Assembly: GCF_000499845.2 (NCBI RefSeq)
Contig: NC_023759.2
Coordinates: 43,355,172 to 43,419,171, forward strand
DNA: 64,000 bases
Direction of reading: 5' to 3'
Origin: Phaseolus vulgaris
Lineage: Eukaryota; Streptophyta; Magnoliopsida; Fabales; Fabaceae
Part shown: piece after piece, positions 25,681 through 37,434 of the stretch
Position numbering within the stretch: the first letter of the stretch is position 1
Layout: each line of letters starts with the position of its first letter
Notes under the pieces: model-generated
Seen by the model: only the letters and a program-made list of their open reading frames with translations
Database searches by the model: none
What the model was told of the DNA's origin: nothing
Made by a program: the position numbers and the translations under genes

Positions 25681-27663
25681 CAAAAATCAAATTTAATCTA
25701 ATTGCCAAAGTGAATTTAATCTATATTTAATCTAATTTAAATTAAATTAAAAAAATCAAATCAATTTAATCTTACTAAAAATAATATAAATTTTAGATTT
25801 AATCTATTTTATTGAATTTTGATTAGATTTATAATAGATTTTGAATAATTCAATCCATAAACACCCTAACTAACTTCTATAAGTAAATAAATAAACTATC
25901 TTCTTGTAATTTTTCATTTAAATTAGGAATATCTGAAAAAGTTAGACATATTAACCTAAATTAAATATAATTTTTTTAAAAGCACTTTTAATTATTTTAA
26001 ATATAATTATTTATTTTTATTATTTGATAAATATTTAAAAATAACTCCGGAGAAAAACTTGCTAAAATTCTTTTATAAAACTAATGTAATGATTTTTTTT
26101 AAGTTCAATCAATCTGGCCTATCTAAACAAATTTAATAAATAAGTTGGGTTTATTTAATTTAAATATAAATAATGATATAAATATTTAAGATTTGTAATT
26201 TTTTCAAAAACTGAAAGTAGTTCAATAAATGTGATTGTCATCTTGTCATATAAGATATTTCTCTAATATTTACATGTGTCTGCTAGCATGTATGAAACTG
26301 AGCAGAATACAATGATCCAAGAGGGTTTGATAAACAACTAGTGAGGGTGTCACATTGATTATTATTTTTACTAATATTACTTGGATGAATTTTTCAATTA
26401 ACATTGATAAAAGATTGACCAAAAAACTCTGAATCATTTTTATATTGATCATAACATAAATAATTATGATCAACTTCAACTGAAAATGATTTTAATTAAC
26501 GTCAATAAAGAAAAGTAAGTTTTACATATATCAACTAATTTTTTTTTTACAAACTTTGACCTAAAAAAATAACATTAATCAATATATAAAAAAATCATTA
26601 ATATTGACATTTTAAAATAATTAATAATCATTTAATTTTTTATTTTATTTGGTGGTAATTGAAATATTTTATCAAAAAAATAATTTAAATTTCATCATTC
26701 AAAACAAAACATTTAAAAAATAAAAAAATTAAATATCATGAAATTCATTATTCAAACACAACATTAGTTATTTTGATAACACTAATATATATTATCATAA
26801 TTGCAACTAATAAGGATTAGCTACAGAGGACGTAGGTGTTCAACGTTTTGATATTGAATTATTGTATATATAAAAAACAACCTTATTTGGCCTTTAAAAG
26901 TGAATAGTTTTATATTTCTCAGATTTCATCTCTTCTTGGAATATAAAAAATATTACTTTATTTGTGTTTGAGAGAATTGTTACTATTATTTCTTTTATTT
27001 CATTTATAGTGTTCTGTTTTTTATCGACATGTTGTTATGTACTAATTACACTTGTATATTACTCATGTTAGTTAGTATTTCATATACTCAATATAACTAT
27101 AAATTTCTTATGTAAGTTACATAAATTATTAGATTAATATCAAAATTTAATAAGTTACCCACCCTAAAAAAGAATTTCTCTTTGGGTTAGTTTAAAGTCA
27201 TAATATGCAAGATCTTACTCTGCTTACCTTAAGCTTGAACAAAACAATTCCATTAAAAAGAAAAATAAAGTAAGAGCTTTCAGAAGAGAGTCTCAATCTA
27301 TTATTACTGGCTGGAAACTGCAATTAGCAGACTCATTGGAAAAGTCAAAATTAGGTAAAAAGGAGAATATGATGGTATTTACAAAAGAATAAATCATTGG
27401 TTCCAGCTTTCCTCAATACACACTGTCAAAGTAATCCTCAGAACTCTGGTGAAATGGTGATGCATGACATATAAGCATGTCTATGAATTCTTAACCGTTT
27501 ATTTTAACAAAACCGAAAATTAATTTTAATACATGACAACAAGACACCACATATTACAGCCAAAAGACAAGACTCTATCTGCACCAGAACATAGATCAAT
27601 AATAAACACAAGATAAATGAAATATATTATTCTGCATAACTTGAGAGTTCCCAGCACCAATAT
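25681..27663. other. AT-rich intergenic sequence
   Basis: No gene supported. The part up to about 25870 contains AATCTAATTT and GATTGAAT motifs mirroring those left of the minisatellite and may be the right edge of the same element. The frame at 26270-26479 minus has no family resemblance. The last few hundred bases before 27664 would be the V-ATPase gene's 3' UTR and downstream flank. Confidence 0.45.
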
Positions 27664-28370
27664 TTAATTTTTCACACTAGTTACATACTTGAGGAGCAAG
27701 GTGACAACATCCCCTGATATCCTCCCTGCCTCAGTTTTCAGGTGATGGATCTTCGCTCCAGTGTCTAGCTCAAGTCTCTTCACATTAGCACCAGAATCTC
27801 CACTACTCTGTATTCATAAGAATGAAGGCATACAAACTTAGAATAAGACAGTGGTACAGTACAACAGCAATAGTTATTTTATTTAACTGTAGTCAATTAT
27901 AGACTTGCCTCTGACACTTTCTTTTGAAACTCGTACTCCAACTGAGCTCTGTACTCAGCAATTTCCTTTTCAGCCTCTTCTTTGGCCTGCTTCAGTCTAG
28001 CCAATTTTTCTAGCAAGTGTACAATAATGATACTGATTACTTCACGATAAAGAAGAGATTACACCTAGATTCAACATAACTTATAGGAGTACACTAAAGA
28101 CAATAAACAAAAGATAGAGGAGGAGAGAGGGACTAACTTATTATAGTAATAGTTAAAGAACTTGCTGTCACATGTATGAAGACTAACCGATACCCCTCAT
28201 AAAACCAATAACTCAGACCTATATATGAAAATGAAAATATCAAAGCAAAAGAGATAGAGGGAGACAAGAGTTTCAACAATACCATTCTTCGCAGCATTGA
28301 CAGTCCTTTGTGCCTCTTGTTCAGCTGCCAGCAACTGCTGAATTCTACTTTGACCCCTGTTGGATGCCAT
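27664..28370 (-). CDS. VHA-G: V-type proton ATPase subunit G (3 coding exons)
   Basis: Join of 28283-28370, 27909-28009 and 27664-27807 (complement), giving 110 residues, the usual length of plant VHA-G. It starts [20 protein letters not shown]. It continues through a charged helix ([38 protein letters not shown]) and ends [14 protein letters not shown]. Subunit G pairs with subunit E in the peripheral stalk that holds the catalytic V1 head to the membrane sector of the vacuolar or endomembrane proton pump. Intron 1 is GT-AG; intron 2 (27808-27908) starts GCAAGT and ends CAG, a GC-AG intron. A further intron in the 5' UTR (28372-29064, GTATGATT to CACAG) is likely, with a non-coding first exon above 29065. 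No membrane segment is present or expected. Confidence 0.96.
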
Positions 28371-29064
28371 TCTGTGATAAAATCAGTTGGTAACTATCAA
28401 CATATGCCAAAATTACTAAAAACTATAAATTAGGCATAAATGAAGCCCTTCAGCAACACAAACGAATTCTTTTGCAAACAAACCACCACGATCACTACTT
28501 GAAACATGGAATAACTACGAATAAGTTGTACGCAAAGACCTTAAGCTCAACAAATTAGACAAAATAATCTCACTGTAAAAACTTCTTCTCACTCCAAAAC
28601 CAAAAGGAGGAGGAGGAGAATAATCATCACACTATTAATGTACTACTACATTTCAATTTTAGACTATAAAGTAGAGTATCTATTAGTTTACTTTTGTTCT
28701 CCCGTGGTGAAGTGATTCAATTTACTTACAATGCTAATAAACTTTAATAAACCTAAATATGAAAACCTAATTCTCTGGTTTTGCGATTTAAGACAATCAT
28801 ATGGTGCTGAAAGCAGATCAAACAAGGGCATCAAAACGTCAATTGGAAGAAAACATATACATAGAATCCATGGTGATTATACATTGCATCATTCAGATAA
28901 AAATACATAATCCATCAGAAGCAGATAAAAAAAAGTCAAGGGTTGATCATGTGATGAAAGCATAGAGATTAAAGAAGGGTGAATGAGAAGAGGAAGACGA
29001 GTTGAGAATAGTATGAAAAGAACATGAAATATAAAACTGCTGCGGGGAGAGAAGAGAATCATAC

Positions 29065-29180
29065 CTATCACTTCCAGTGTGTGTTAGATTCAGAGAAACC
29101 AGAAAGTTGTGTGATAAACCTTTCTAACTGACTGTGTTGAGAAAACCAGAGGACTTTTTTGCTGATTTCGTTTTTGTTTG
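29065..29180 (-). promoter_or_regulatory. Probable non-coding first exon / 5' UTR of VHA-G
   Basis: A good donor (GATAG|GTATGATT) at 29064 and an acceptor (ATCACAG) one base before the ATG at 28370 define a likely 693-bp leader intron. The upstream sequence has the mixed composition of a 5' UTR. Leader introns are common in housekeeping plant genes. The upper limit is a guess. Confidence 0.5.
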
Positions 29181-30389
29181 CCTAATCAAAACAGCACTTT
29201 GTTTTGAAAGAAAATAGTTTTATTTTTTCAATAATAGTTTAAATACCATTCTGTAATATTTAAAGTGTTATATAGCACAATTATTAATATAAGAAAACAT
29301 AAAATTACTATACACAGCGTGATCAAATCATCCCTCCGAACTTTTTTCATTTCATTTCATTATTGTTGTTATAATAACCGGTGATCATCACAAGCCATTT
29401 TTCTCTTTTACTCAATTTTCGTAATGATAAAAATTTAATATATATATATAAATAATTTTAAATGAATCAAAAACAAAATATAAAAAATAATATATAAAAG
29501 AAAAATAATTAATTAATTAAAGAATATTTTTTTAATTCTCCGTTTGAGTTTTTTTTTTCAAGTTTTTTCTATGATAATTTTATAATCGGAAAGTGTAATG
29601 ATGTTTACATTAAAGTTATAATTGACTTATGGTAGATACAAAAGAATAATGGTAATTTTAGAATGAAAAAAGTGATTGAAAGAAAATAAAAATTATTTTA
29701 TTTAATATGTGAAATTTGGAGTGAAAACATGTGAGATTATACTTTATCTGTCTTCCAATTGTTGCCTTAAAATGATGAATTAAGAAAATAGTGGAGAGTC
29801 AATTTGCGTATAAAAATTGTACATTAATATTAAATTAAAAAATAGTTTTCCTTTTTTAAGTAACACATATAAAATGATAAAATACTCCATGAGATATATT
29901 AAATAAGGATAGAATCGGAAGAAATTTGTGTACATCAAAAAAACGGTTATAATGAGAAATCACTTTTATATATAGGTATAGATAGAAATAGTATATTAAA
30001 AAAAAAAAATATTAATTTAATTTAAAATATATAATTTAATTATTTTATATTTTATCAGTAGTTAATTAAGAAACATGAAAATAATATAATTTAAAATATA
30101 TATATATATATATAATTTTATAAAATGGTATAAAAAGATTATGTAACAAAAAATTAAAAGATACTATTTAATTATTTCAAAATTAAAATATTATTGAGTT
30201 ACATATTTTATTAAATAAATAATTATTTTTATTTATAGAAATATAAAATTATCTGGTTCAAACATTAAAAAATTTTATCAAATACTGTATCATTTTATAT
30301 TATGATATAGGTGAATGATGAGTCAAACTCACCTCTGGTGCAATGCACCTATTTGGGCAGGCCCAATTTGAAATCTCAAAACTGGAAGC
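29181..30389. other. VHA-G promoter side and AT-rich sequence
   Basis: No gene or strong regulatory motif could be fixed. There are many AT simple repeats, for example ATATATATAT near 30098. Confidence 0.5.
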
Positions 30390-30485
30390 TACCCTTGATT
30401 CGGGGTTCAGTTTATCTACACCTCATTATTACTAACTGCACCCATATTAGCCACAAAAAAACTAAAATATCCTTTTTTTTGTGTG
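30390..30485. repeat. Partial relative of the 42.9-kb inverted-repeat element
   Basis: A GATTCGGGGTTCAG...TTACTAACTGCACCCATATTAG...TAAAATATCC stretch matches, with differences, the left end of the element at about 42.87 kb (TTCGGGATTTTT...TTCCTAACTGCACCTTCATAATT...AAAATGTCC). No matching right end was found nearby. Confidence 0.5.
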
Positions 30486-31190
30486 CCACACCACGCTGCT
30501 GTTACCACTATCGTCATCATATACCTTGTACCTTTTAAAAGAAACAAGAAAAAAAATCTTATTGAAAAAAAATATATTTTTGAAAGTTAAAGCTTGTTTT
30601 AGAAAACGGATAATTCAGAATTATCTTTTATAAAGAGTAAAATAGTTTATTTTAAAAATTATGGAATGCAAGAAGAAAAATCTCTCAGCGAGAGGTCCAT
30701 ACTAATAAAAAAGTTTCTTTATAATCAATAAATCATTTTCATATAATTTAAAATATATTTTTCCTTCAGATCAATTTGATATGAGAAAATCGGATTTGTT
30801 GACAACATATATAATAAATATATTTCAAATTTCATTGTCATGTTTAAATATATAAAATTTTTAAAATATTCAAAATCTTAAATTATTTAATGATCTATTT
30901 GAATATAAATTTAAAATAAATAAAATTATTAAAAATTATAAATAACTATAAATCCTAAATTATTTAATGTCTTACTTAAATAAAACTAATAAATAAATAA
31001 AATTCTTTAATTATTTAAAATCTAAAATAAATACAAATCCAAAATGATAGGGTGTGAAGTTGTAATACATTCATTCATGGCAATGAAATGGTATCCATGT
31101 AGATCCACACGACACAACAACGAAACATATAAAGGGAAATAAAATAAAAAAATCAAACAAACATCACATAATTGATACTCTAAACCATAT

Positions 31191-31442
31191 AATCGATTAC
31201 ACAATAAAAAAAACTAATAATCGATTATGGAAAGAATATAATCGATTCTCCTAAAAAACACTATGCATAATCGATTATAAGAGTTTCAAACATCGATTAT
31301 CTCTCTTGAATCATCAAGAGCATCGATTATGTGATTGAATAACACTTTCAAACATCGATTATCACTCTAAAAAAATTAAGCAACATTGATTATGTGACCT
31401 CCAAACATTGATTATCCATTTAAAAAAATCGTCATCAATTAT
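31191..31442. repeat. Array of AATCGATTAT-type palindromic motifs
   Basis: Ten copies of AATCGATTAT or its variants (CATCGATTAT, CATTGATTAT, CATCAATTAT) start at 31191, 31219, 31240, 31269, 31291, 31321, 31353, 31384, 31406 and about 31433. Spacing is 21-32 bases. Between motifs the sequence is weakly related (for example TTTCAAACATCGATTAT). It is a decaying short-period tandem array. Confidence 0.75.
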
Positions 31443-32759
31443 GTGTTATGGCTAATTGGTGATGACTCTCAAACATGCATGCAACTTCATGAAAACTCAC
31501 ACCAAACTCACCTTACACAACCAGTAAACTAGTACAAAAGTTACCACAAAACCACCATGACACCACTATAGTCTTAATAATGATTGTAGAAATTAACATG
31601 CAAGTATCAAGTTTCTTTCCTCACAAATCTCCTCAATTATGCAAAGAACACACATTGTCATTTCACCTTCCACACCTTGATCCAAACACGATTGACACCT
31701 TCTTTTCCACAAGTAAACTGTACTTACCTAAACTCAAATAGAAGTGTAGTGTCTTAGCGTAATTTTTTTTTTCAATCATGTTTGCTACAATATTTAATAC
31801 AATATTTTTATTTTTATTATTAATTTAAGTATCATAATTTTATTTACAAGTAAAACTCTCTTATCCTCTTTTTCATATATCATACACAACAAAAAAACTT
31901 TTTTACGATAATTCTCAACTCAATTACAAAGTTTAATCTTGTCCTGGATAAAAAAAAAATCAAATATTATTTTGACAAAAATAATTCCAAATTTATTAAA
32001 TTTAAAATTTATAAAAAAAATATTAATATTAATGATTTTTTAGTCAATCTTGATGGATGCTGTTTTTTTGTTAAAATTCATTAAAGTTTTATTTTTTATT
32101 AATAAAGTTTTTTAACGTCGATCGATAAATTATTTTCAATCAATATTAACCATTATTATTTAGGCTCGCATCAATCAAGATTATTTAGAGAATTGTTAGT
32201 TGTTTTTTTTACTTTTCAATTATATTAGTTAAAAAGTTTCTCCTAGTTCATGATGGCACAAAATAGTCATAATGAATGTTTGTTGAAAGTTTTTTAACAC
32301 TAATGTACCGATCATAAAAATATAATTATTAAAAATATTAAAAAATAATTATAACAGACATTAATTACCACTAAGAAATAATCATGAACTATATTTTTTC
32401 ATAAAAGAATTCTAATCGGTATAGGTTAAAATATAAATAGATTGATCAATTGAAAATAATATGAGGTGGTATAAATTAAAAACAAAATGTGTTTCACATC
32501 AATTAAAAAAATCCTAAATTGTCTTCATCGTAAAAAAAGAAAATCCATATATTCAAACAATATTTATAAATTGATTATCAACAACTAAATTATATGTATT
32601 TTTATCCTATACATTTTGATAGCTTAATTACTAATATACATTGTCAATCTCTCTCTATATATACAATATTAATTATAATATATCTAGAAGATAATTATCA
32701 TTACTCAAATATTTTGTAATATAACTACTAAGTTTGAAGGCTTCATTAATGAAAGATTG

Positions 32760-32885
32760 AACTTTGAAATAAATTATGAATTTCATGACCCATTTTTTAT
32801 ACTTATATATTCCTCGCCTTGGGGCATGTGAATCGTTGAGCTCGATTGAAAGAAGAAAATGATAGGCCTTCCCCAAATCCTTCAC
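32760..32885 (-). pseudogene. Possible Ty1/copia reverse transcriptase scrap
   Basis: The minus-strand frame begins MKDLGKAYHFLLSIELNDSH and continues RRGIYKYKKWVMKF. This resembles the MKDLGxLHYFLGIEV...GIxxxQxKY segment of copia RNase H-side reverse transcriptase. Similarity ends after about 40 residues and nothing of the element remains around it. Confidence 0.4.
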
Positions 32886-33695
32886 ACGCTGTAAGAAACT
32901 TCCAAGAAAAAGTCACAATCGCACTGCATCAAATCTTGGCTAAAGAGACCATAACTTGCATGACGGAAACGTTTTGTTTTATCCAAGGCTAAACCTAATG
33001 CACGAAACTAAATTTGCACCTTGCTTGCATATACTTACCCTTTTTGTAACACAAGCCCCCATCTTAGATAATGACAAAATGCCAACGAGGGTTATGTTTG
33101 GTGGGGGCAAAACGACGAGCCAAATACGCAATTTTCATCTTTTAAGTTTTGATCATTGTTCTAACCGATATGGGTCGGATAATTTTCGAGGGATGATCAT
33201 GACTTTTTTGTATACAGCAAGTCATACTGTTGACCTGCTCCAAAGAGATAGAAGACTCTAGTAGTATAAGATTTTTCGACAGTCAATCAAAATCAATTAT
33301 ATCATTAGTACGAAGAAGTCTATCTTACCTTTGAGAGTTCTTCATTAATTTTGGGAATACATTGAATATTTTTTTGTAATAATAATTATGTTAAACGATT
33401 AATTATTAACCTGAATGCATATGATTTTAATTATGGATATGTGCAAATCAAAATAATTATGCAGATTTCGAATAATTAATAATGACTAAAAAAAATTGAT
33501 TAATTTTTTAAAAATTATAGTGAAAAATGAATGTGTATAAAATATTCACAAATAGAAAACACATCATAAAATTCATTGGGATTAGAAGGACTTACAATAT
33601 CAACCTTAAATCTAAAAGGATGACAAGACTTACGAGACATATTTAGATAATCATCTTTTTTCTAAAATCAGACATAAGATCGGACACACCATAAC

Positions 33696-34746
33696 GGTCT
33701 GTTTGGATTAGGGAATGCACTGTTCCTGCGGATGAAAGTAAGGGTGCACCCCCTATTTGGATTAGTAGATAAAGGAAGGAGGGCAAGCGAGGGAGTGGGT
33801 CGATGGAAGCTGAAAGTCTCTTCTTACAATTGCAGAGAAATAAGATAAAGAAGAGAGAAAATCAGGTAAGAATACTGCAAATGATCTTTGTGCCATTGTT
33901 TTTGTTTATAAAATTTGCTATGAATTAATCACACACTATACCCTTGTATATCTATTTATTTTAACTATCCACTGCATATAATAAACATAAAAAAAATGTA
34001 ACAAATTGTAAAAAGATTAATTATAAAAATATAAAATATATTTATAATAAAATAAAAATTATATATATTAATAAAAAAAATTAACTACATTAATAATATA
34101 AATATTTAAATAAAATAATAATAATAATATAAATACATTTATATATTTATAATAATAAAATTATTACTATTATTAATAATATAAATATTAAAATAATAAT
34201 AATAATTTAAATTAATTTATAAAATAATAATATTATTATTATTAATTATTTGTATTTTATTTTATTTGTATTAAATATTATTAATAATTAAAATAAATAT
34301 AACTATTTATATAATAATAAAAAATATTAATTATATAAATTAATTAATTTTTATATATTAAATAAATTTTTGAAAAAAAAAATTCATTCACACTCATCAT
34401 ATTATTTTAAAAAAATTATGAAAAAGTTTTATGTTCTAAAAATGATAGAAAGGTTGTATTTTTTAGTTAAATTAAATTTTACAAAATATTTCATATTTAT
34501 TATTTAAATATTTTAAAGATAAGGACAAATTTGTAACTTACATTTTATATATTTAAAAAAAAATTCACCACCATCACAATTTCATTCACAAACTTAATAA
34601 AATTTACAAACTTCAATAAATTTTTATATCTACTTAGACATATTTTAATTTAAACACCTTCAACTTTCTTAACACTTTTTTTCTCAAATTTTCGCATTTT
34701 CACTCTTTCACCCGCTTTACTTTCCAGTTTCAATCCAAACCAAATA
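33696..34746. mobile_element. Candidate inverted-repeat DNA transposon, very AT-rich core
   Basis: The left end reads GGTCTGTTTGGATT, then GCGGATGAAAGTAAGGGTG. The right end, read in complement, has GGTTTGGATT, then GCGGGTGAAAGAGTG at nearly the same spacing. The interior holds long AAT-rich runs (about 34010-34350) and no coding frame. A non-autonomous hAT, Mutator or Harbinger type is possible; no target duplication could be fixed. Confidence 0.45.
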
Positions 34747-35515
34747 TAAAAATGAGTAGGTAGGACGGCTCAATAATCCTTGAGCTTAAATCATGAGAAA
34801 TATTATGAAAGTTTTACACTAAATTGAGTTTGTGAGTTTTGGTTTGAAATTGGTTCAGCATCTGAGCTTGAAGTAAATAGACAGTCTGGAAAGGACTTTT
34901 GGTCCCCTCATCCATCCGTGCAAAAAGCATAACGAGGAAAGACAGGTAAGTCATGGGTGATCCCGGGGCAAAAGATACACTATCTCACTCCTATAAATAT
35001 CACCACTGGACCACACATCCCTTCAATTCACAACAGAAAAATTAAACAATCATGGACCATCTTCGAATAATACACTGACCACACATAAATCCATTAATCG
35101 CGACACAATTAAATAGACACGGCACAACGATCTCGCTCTCACAAACACCTCTTCACTACATCTCATCCTACCAGTCTCAACGTCGAACGGTATCATTCCA
35201 AAATTCCCCAAAAATAGGACAAACAAGTTTAGGTAAAACGACACAGATCGACAAGAAACTAAACGCGACAACCACAGGTCATTAGCGCACATGTAGGATA
35301 GAGCATCACGTAATGTAACACTTCAAAATACATACACAAATTAACATGGGCAAGCATATGTCTGTTGAATGGACTTTTCCGAAAATAGTGAACATAAATA
35401 AATAAATACACACTTAGTGACGACGATATACAAATCCCAATCCACCATGTATGAGCAAATCAAAGATCGATCGAATTCGATTAATTAAGGCTGTCTCCAT
35501 ATGGTTTGGTCGGAA

Positions 35516-37345
35516 TTACAGGTTTGAAAAGCTCCTGAATGACCCGAGAGCCTTTGCCGCTTGTGCCCTCAATACGTACTGGTGGTAGACAGCAGCAATG
35601 CCTGCACCCACGAAGGGTCCAACCCAGAACATCCACTAGCCATTCCAAAACAATTTTCAAAACTCAATTGTAATTCATTTATCCACCAACCATTCAAAAA
35701 TAAAGTTAAGGGATCAGTAACCAAATTTAGTAGCAAAAATTTACTTTTTTTACTCATAAGTAATATATAAAACATTAAAGATAATAAATACGTTAATTAT
35801 GAATTAGGAGGAAAGTGAAATTATTATCCTTGATTTAAGGGTAATTTTAAAAGACAATATACATTAATAACAAATTTAATGTTATTAACTACATTATCAC
35901 TTATTATTAAACTTGAGAATAATTTAATGAATAGTTTGTCTAATTAACAAATACTATATATTGTGAATTAAATCATTAAAAAAAGCATTAATAAGAACAT
36001 GCATGGGAAAGATAAAGTTATTTTTAATTTCAGCTATATATTTGGATAAATAATAATTGTTTTTAAATAAGTTAATTGAATGTGAACATTTATAAATTAG
36101 GGTTATTTTTTAAAAAGGAATTTCTCTGTTTGTTTTCGTACGCTACTACTTTTTGTATGAAAAGAAAAAACTGTTTTTTTTTATTACATTCCAAAAACTA
36201 AATTATTTTAAACCCACCTTCAACAAATTTATCTAAACAAAAATTTCTTCAATTATAGTAGATTACAACGAAAGACTCTAGATACAATACAATAGATTAT
36301 TAACCCAGTTATTTGAAACACATCCACTTAATGTGAGAAGTGCAGTAGAACTTACAAACTGTTTCATCGTTATTTTATTTTTTTTGTAACAAGTTAACTA
36401 AAATATCAGTAGGGAGATTCACAGAAAACTGAAATAAAATATGTGCATGTATCTCATACCTGGTCATCCCATGCCTTCTGGTTGTTAAATATGACAGCAG
36501 GGCCAAGGCTTCTGGCGGGGTTGATGCCAGTGCCGGTGACAGGGATGGTGGCTAAGTGAACCATGAACACCGCGAACCCGATTGGAAGTGGTGCCAAAAC
36601 CTGCAGAAGTATTTTACTGTCTCAAGCTTCTGTATCAAATTAATCTGGTATAATTAAGTGTACAGATTTTTAGTGTTCCAAGTTCGGAGAGTTGTTTGTT
36701 TGGATAGTTACGTTGTGATGAGTGAAAATAAAAAGAAAAACGTACGGGAACATGGGAATCTCTGGCTTTTCTCTTGGGATCGGTGGCGGAGAAGACGGTG
36801 TAGACAAGAACAAAGGTGCCAATAATCTCTGCGCCCAAGCCAGCGCCTTTGCTGTACCCATCAGAGAGCAAGTTCACGCCACCATTGTACCTGTTGTAGT
36901 AGCTCTTCTGGAACGCCTTTACCAGACCCACGCCAGATATAGCTCCCAAGCACTGAGCCACAATGTACGCAATTGCTCTCACTAGCGACACCTTCCTAGC
37001 AAGAAACAACCCGAACGTGACGGCGGGGTTTATGTGACCCCCGGAAATGCCCGCGGTGCAGTAGACGAGGACGAAAATCATGCCGCCGAAGGCCCAGGCG
37101 ATGCCGAGGATGCCTACGCCTTCGCAGGAGTCGCCGGCATTGATCTGGTGGTTGTAGCCGATGACAGTGAGGATGGTGATGTAGAGGAAGAGGAGGGTGG
37201 CGACGAACTCGGCGATGAGGGCCCTATAAAAGGACCACTTGCGGAGCTCGGCGGCGTCGTATAATGGGGCTGGGGGTGGGTCGTAGTAGTCCTTGTGGGT
37301 CAACCCAGTTGGTACCTCGGACTCAGTTTGGATGTCCTTGGCCAT
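35516..37345 (-). CDS. PIP2: Plasma membrane aquaporin, PIP2 type (3 exons)
   Basis: Join of 36746-37345, 36460-36600 and 35516-35635 (complement), giving 286 residues. The N-terminus is short ([12 protein letters not shown]), the mark of PIP2 rather than PIP1. Both pore motifs are present: [12 protein letters not shown] (loop B) and [13 protein letters not shown] (loop E). The family signature [22 protein letters not shown] is intact in pieces, and the hydrophobic blocks for six membrane spans are complete. The C-terminus ends [12 protein letters not shown], keeping the serines that PIP2 channels use for phosphorylation control of gating and trafficking. It should pass water, perhaps H2O2, across the plasma membrane. 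Junctions are CCC|GTACGT to CTGCAG|GTT and CAG|GTATGA to GGCTAG|TGG. The 141-bp middle exon is typical of PIP genes. The first exon is 600 bp and unsplit, whereas many PIP genes have an intron there. The paralogue number cannot be given. Confidence 0.96.
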
Positions 37346-37420
37346 GGATGTGAGAGTGAGCAAAATTCAGCGGCGTTGTGATATGTGATAAGGTTCACAG
37401 GGAATGAACGAAGTGAGTGT

Positions 37421-37434
37421 ATCTATATATATAC
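37421..37434 (-). promoter_or_regulatory. TATA box of the PIP2 gene
   Basis: On the minus strand the sequence GTATATATATAGAT lies about 80 bases upstream of the ATG, the expected distance for a core promoter with a short leader. Confidence 0.6.

Larger units (their letters stand above)
31443..35515. other. Intergenic stretch with TE remnants
   Basis: No cellular gene supported. It holds a possible copia reverse transcriptase scrap near 32.8 kb and an inverted-repeat element at 33.7-34.75 kb, listed separately. The frame at 35050-35292 minus lies just beyond the aquaporin stop and is not convincing. Confidence 0.5.

Noticed and set aside
30311..30538. 75-codon plus-strand open frame
   Set aside because: Overlaps a transposon-end relative and has no family resemblance.
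31191..31442. CRISPR-like spaced repeats
   Set aside because: The repeat is only about 10 bases and variable, spacers are related, and this is plant nuclear DNA.
36722..37264. Open frames on the plus strand opposite the PIP2 first exon
   Set aside because: They are antisense shadows of the GC-rich aquaporin exon.
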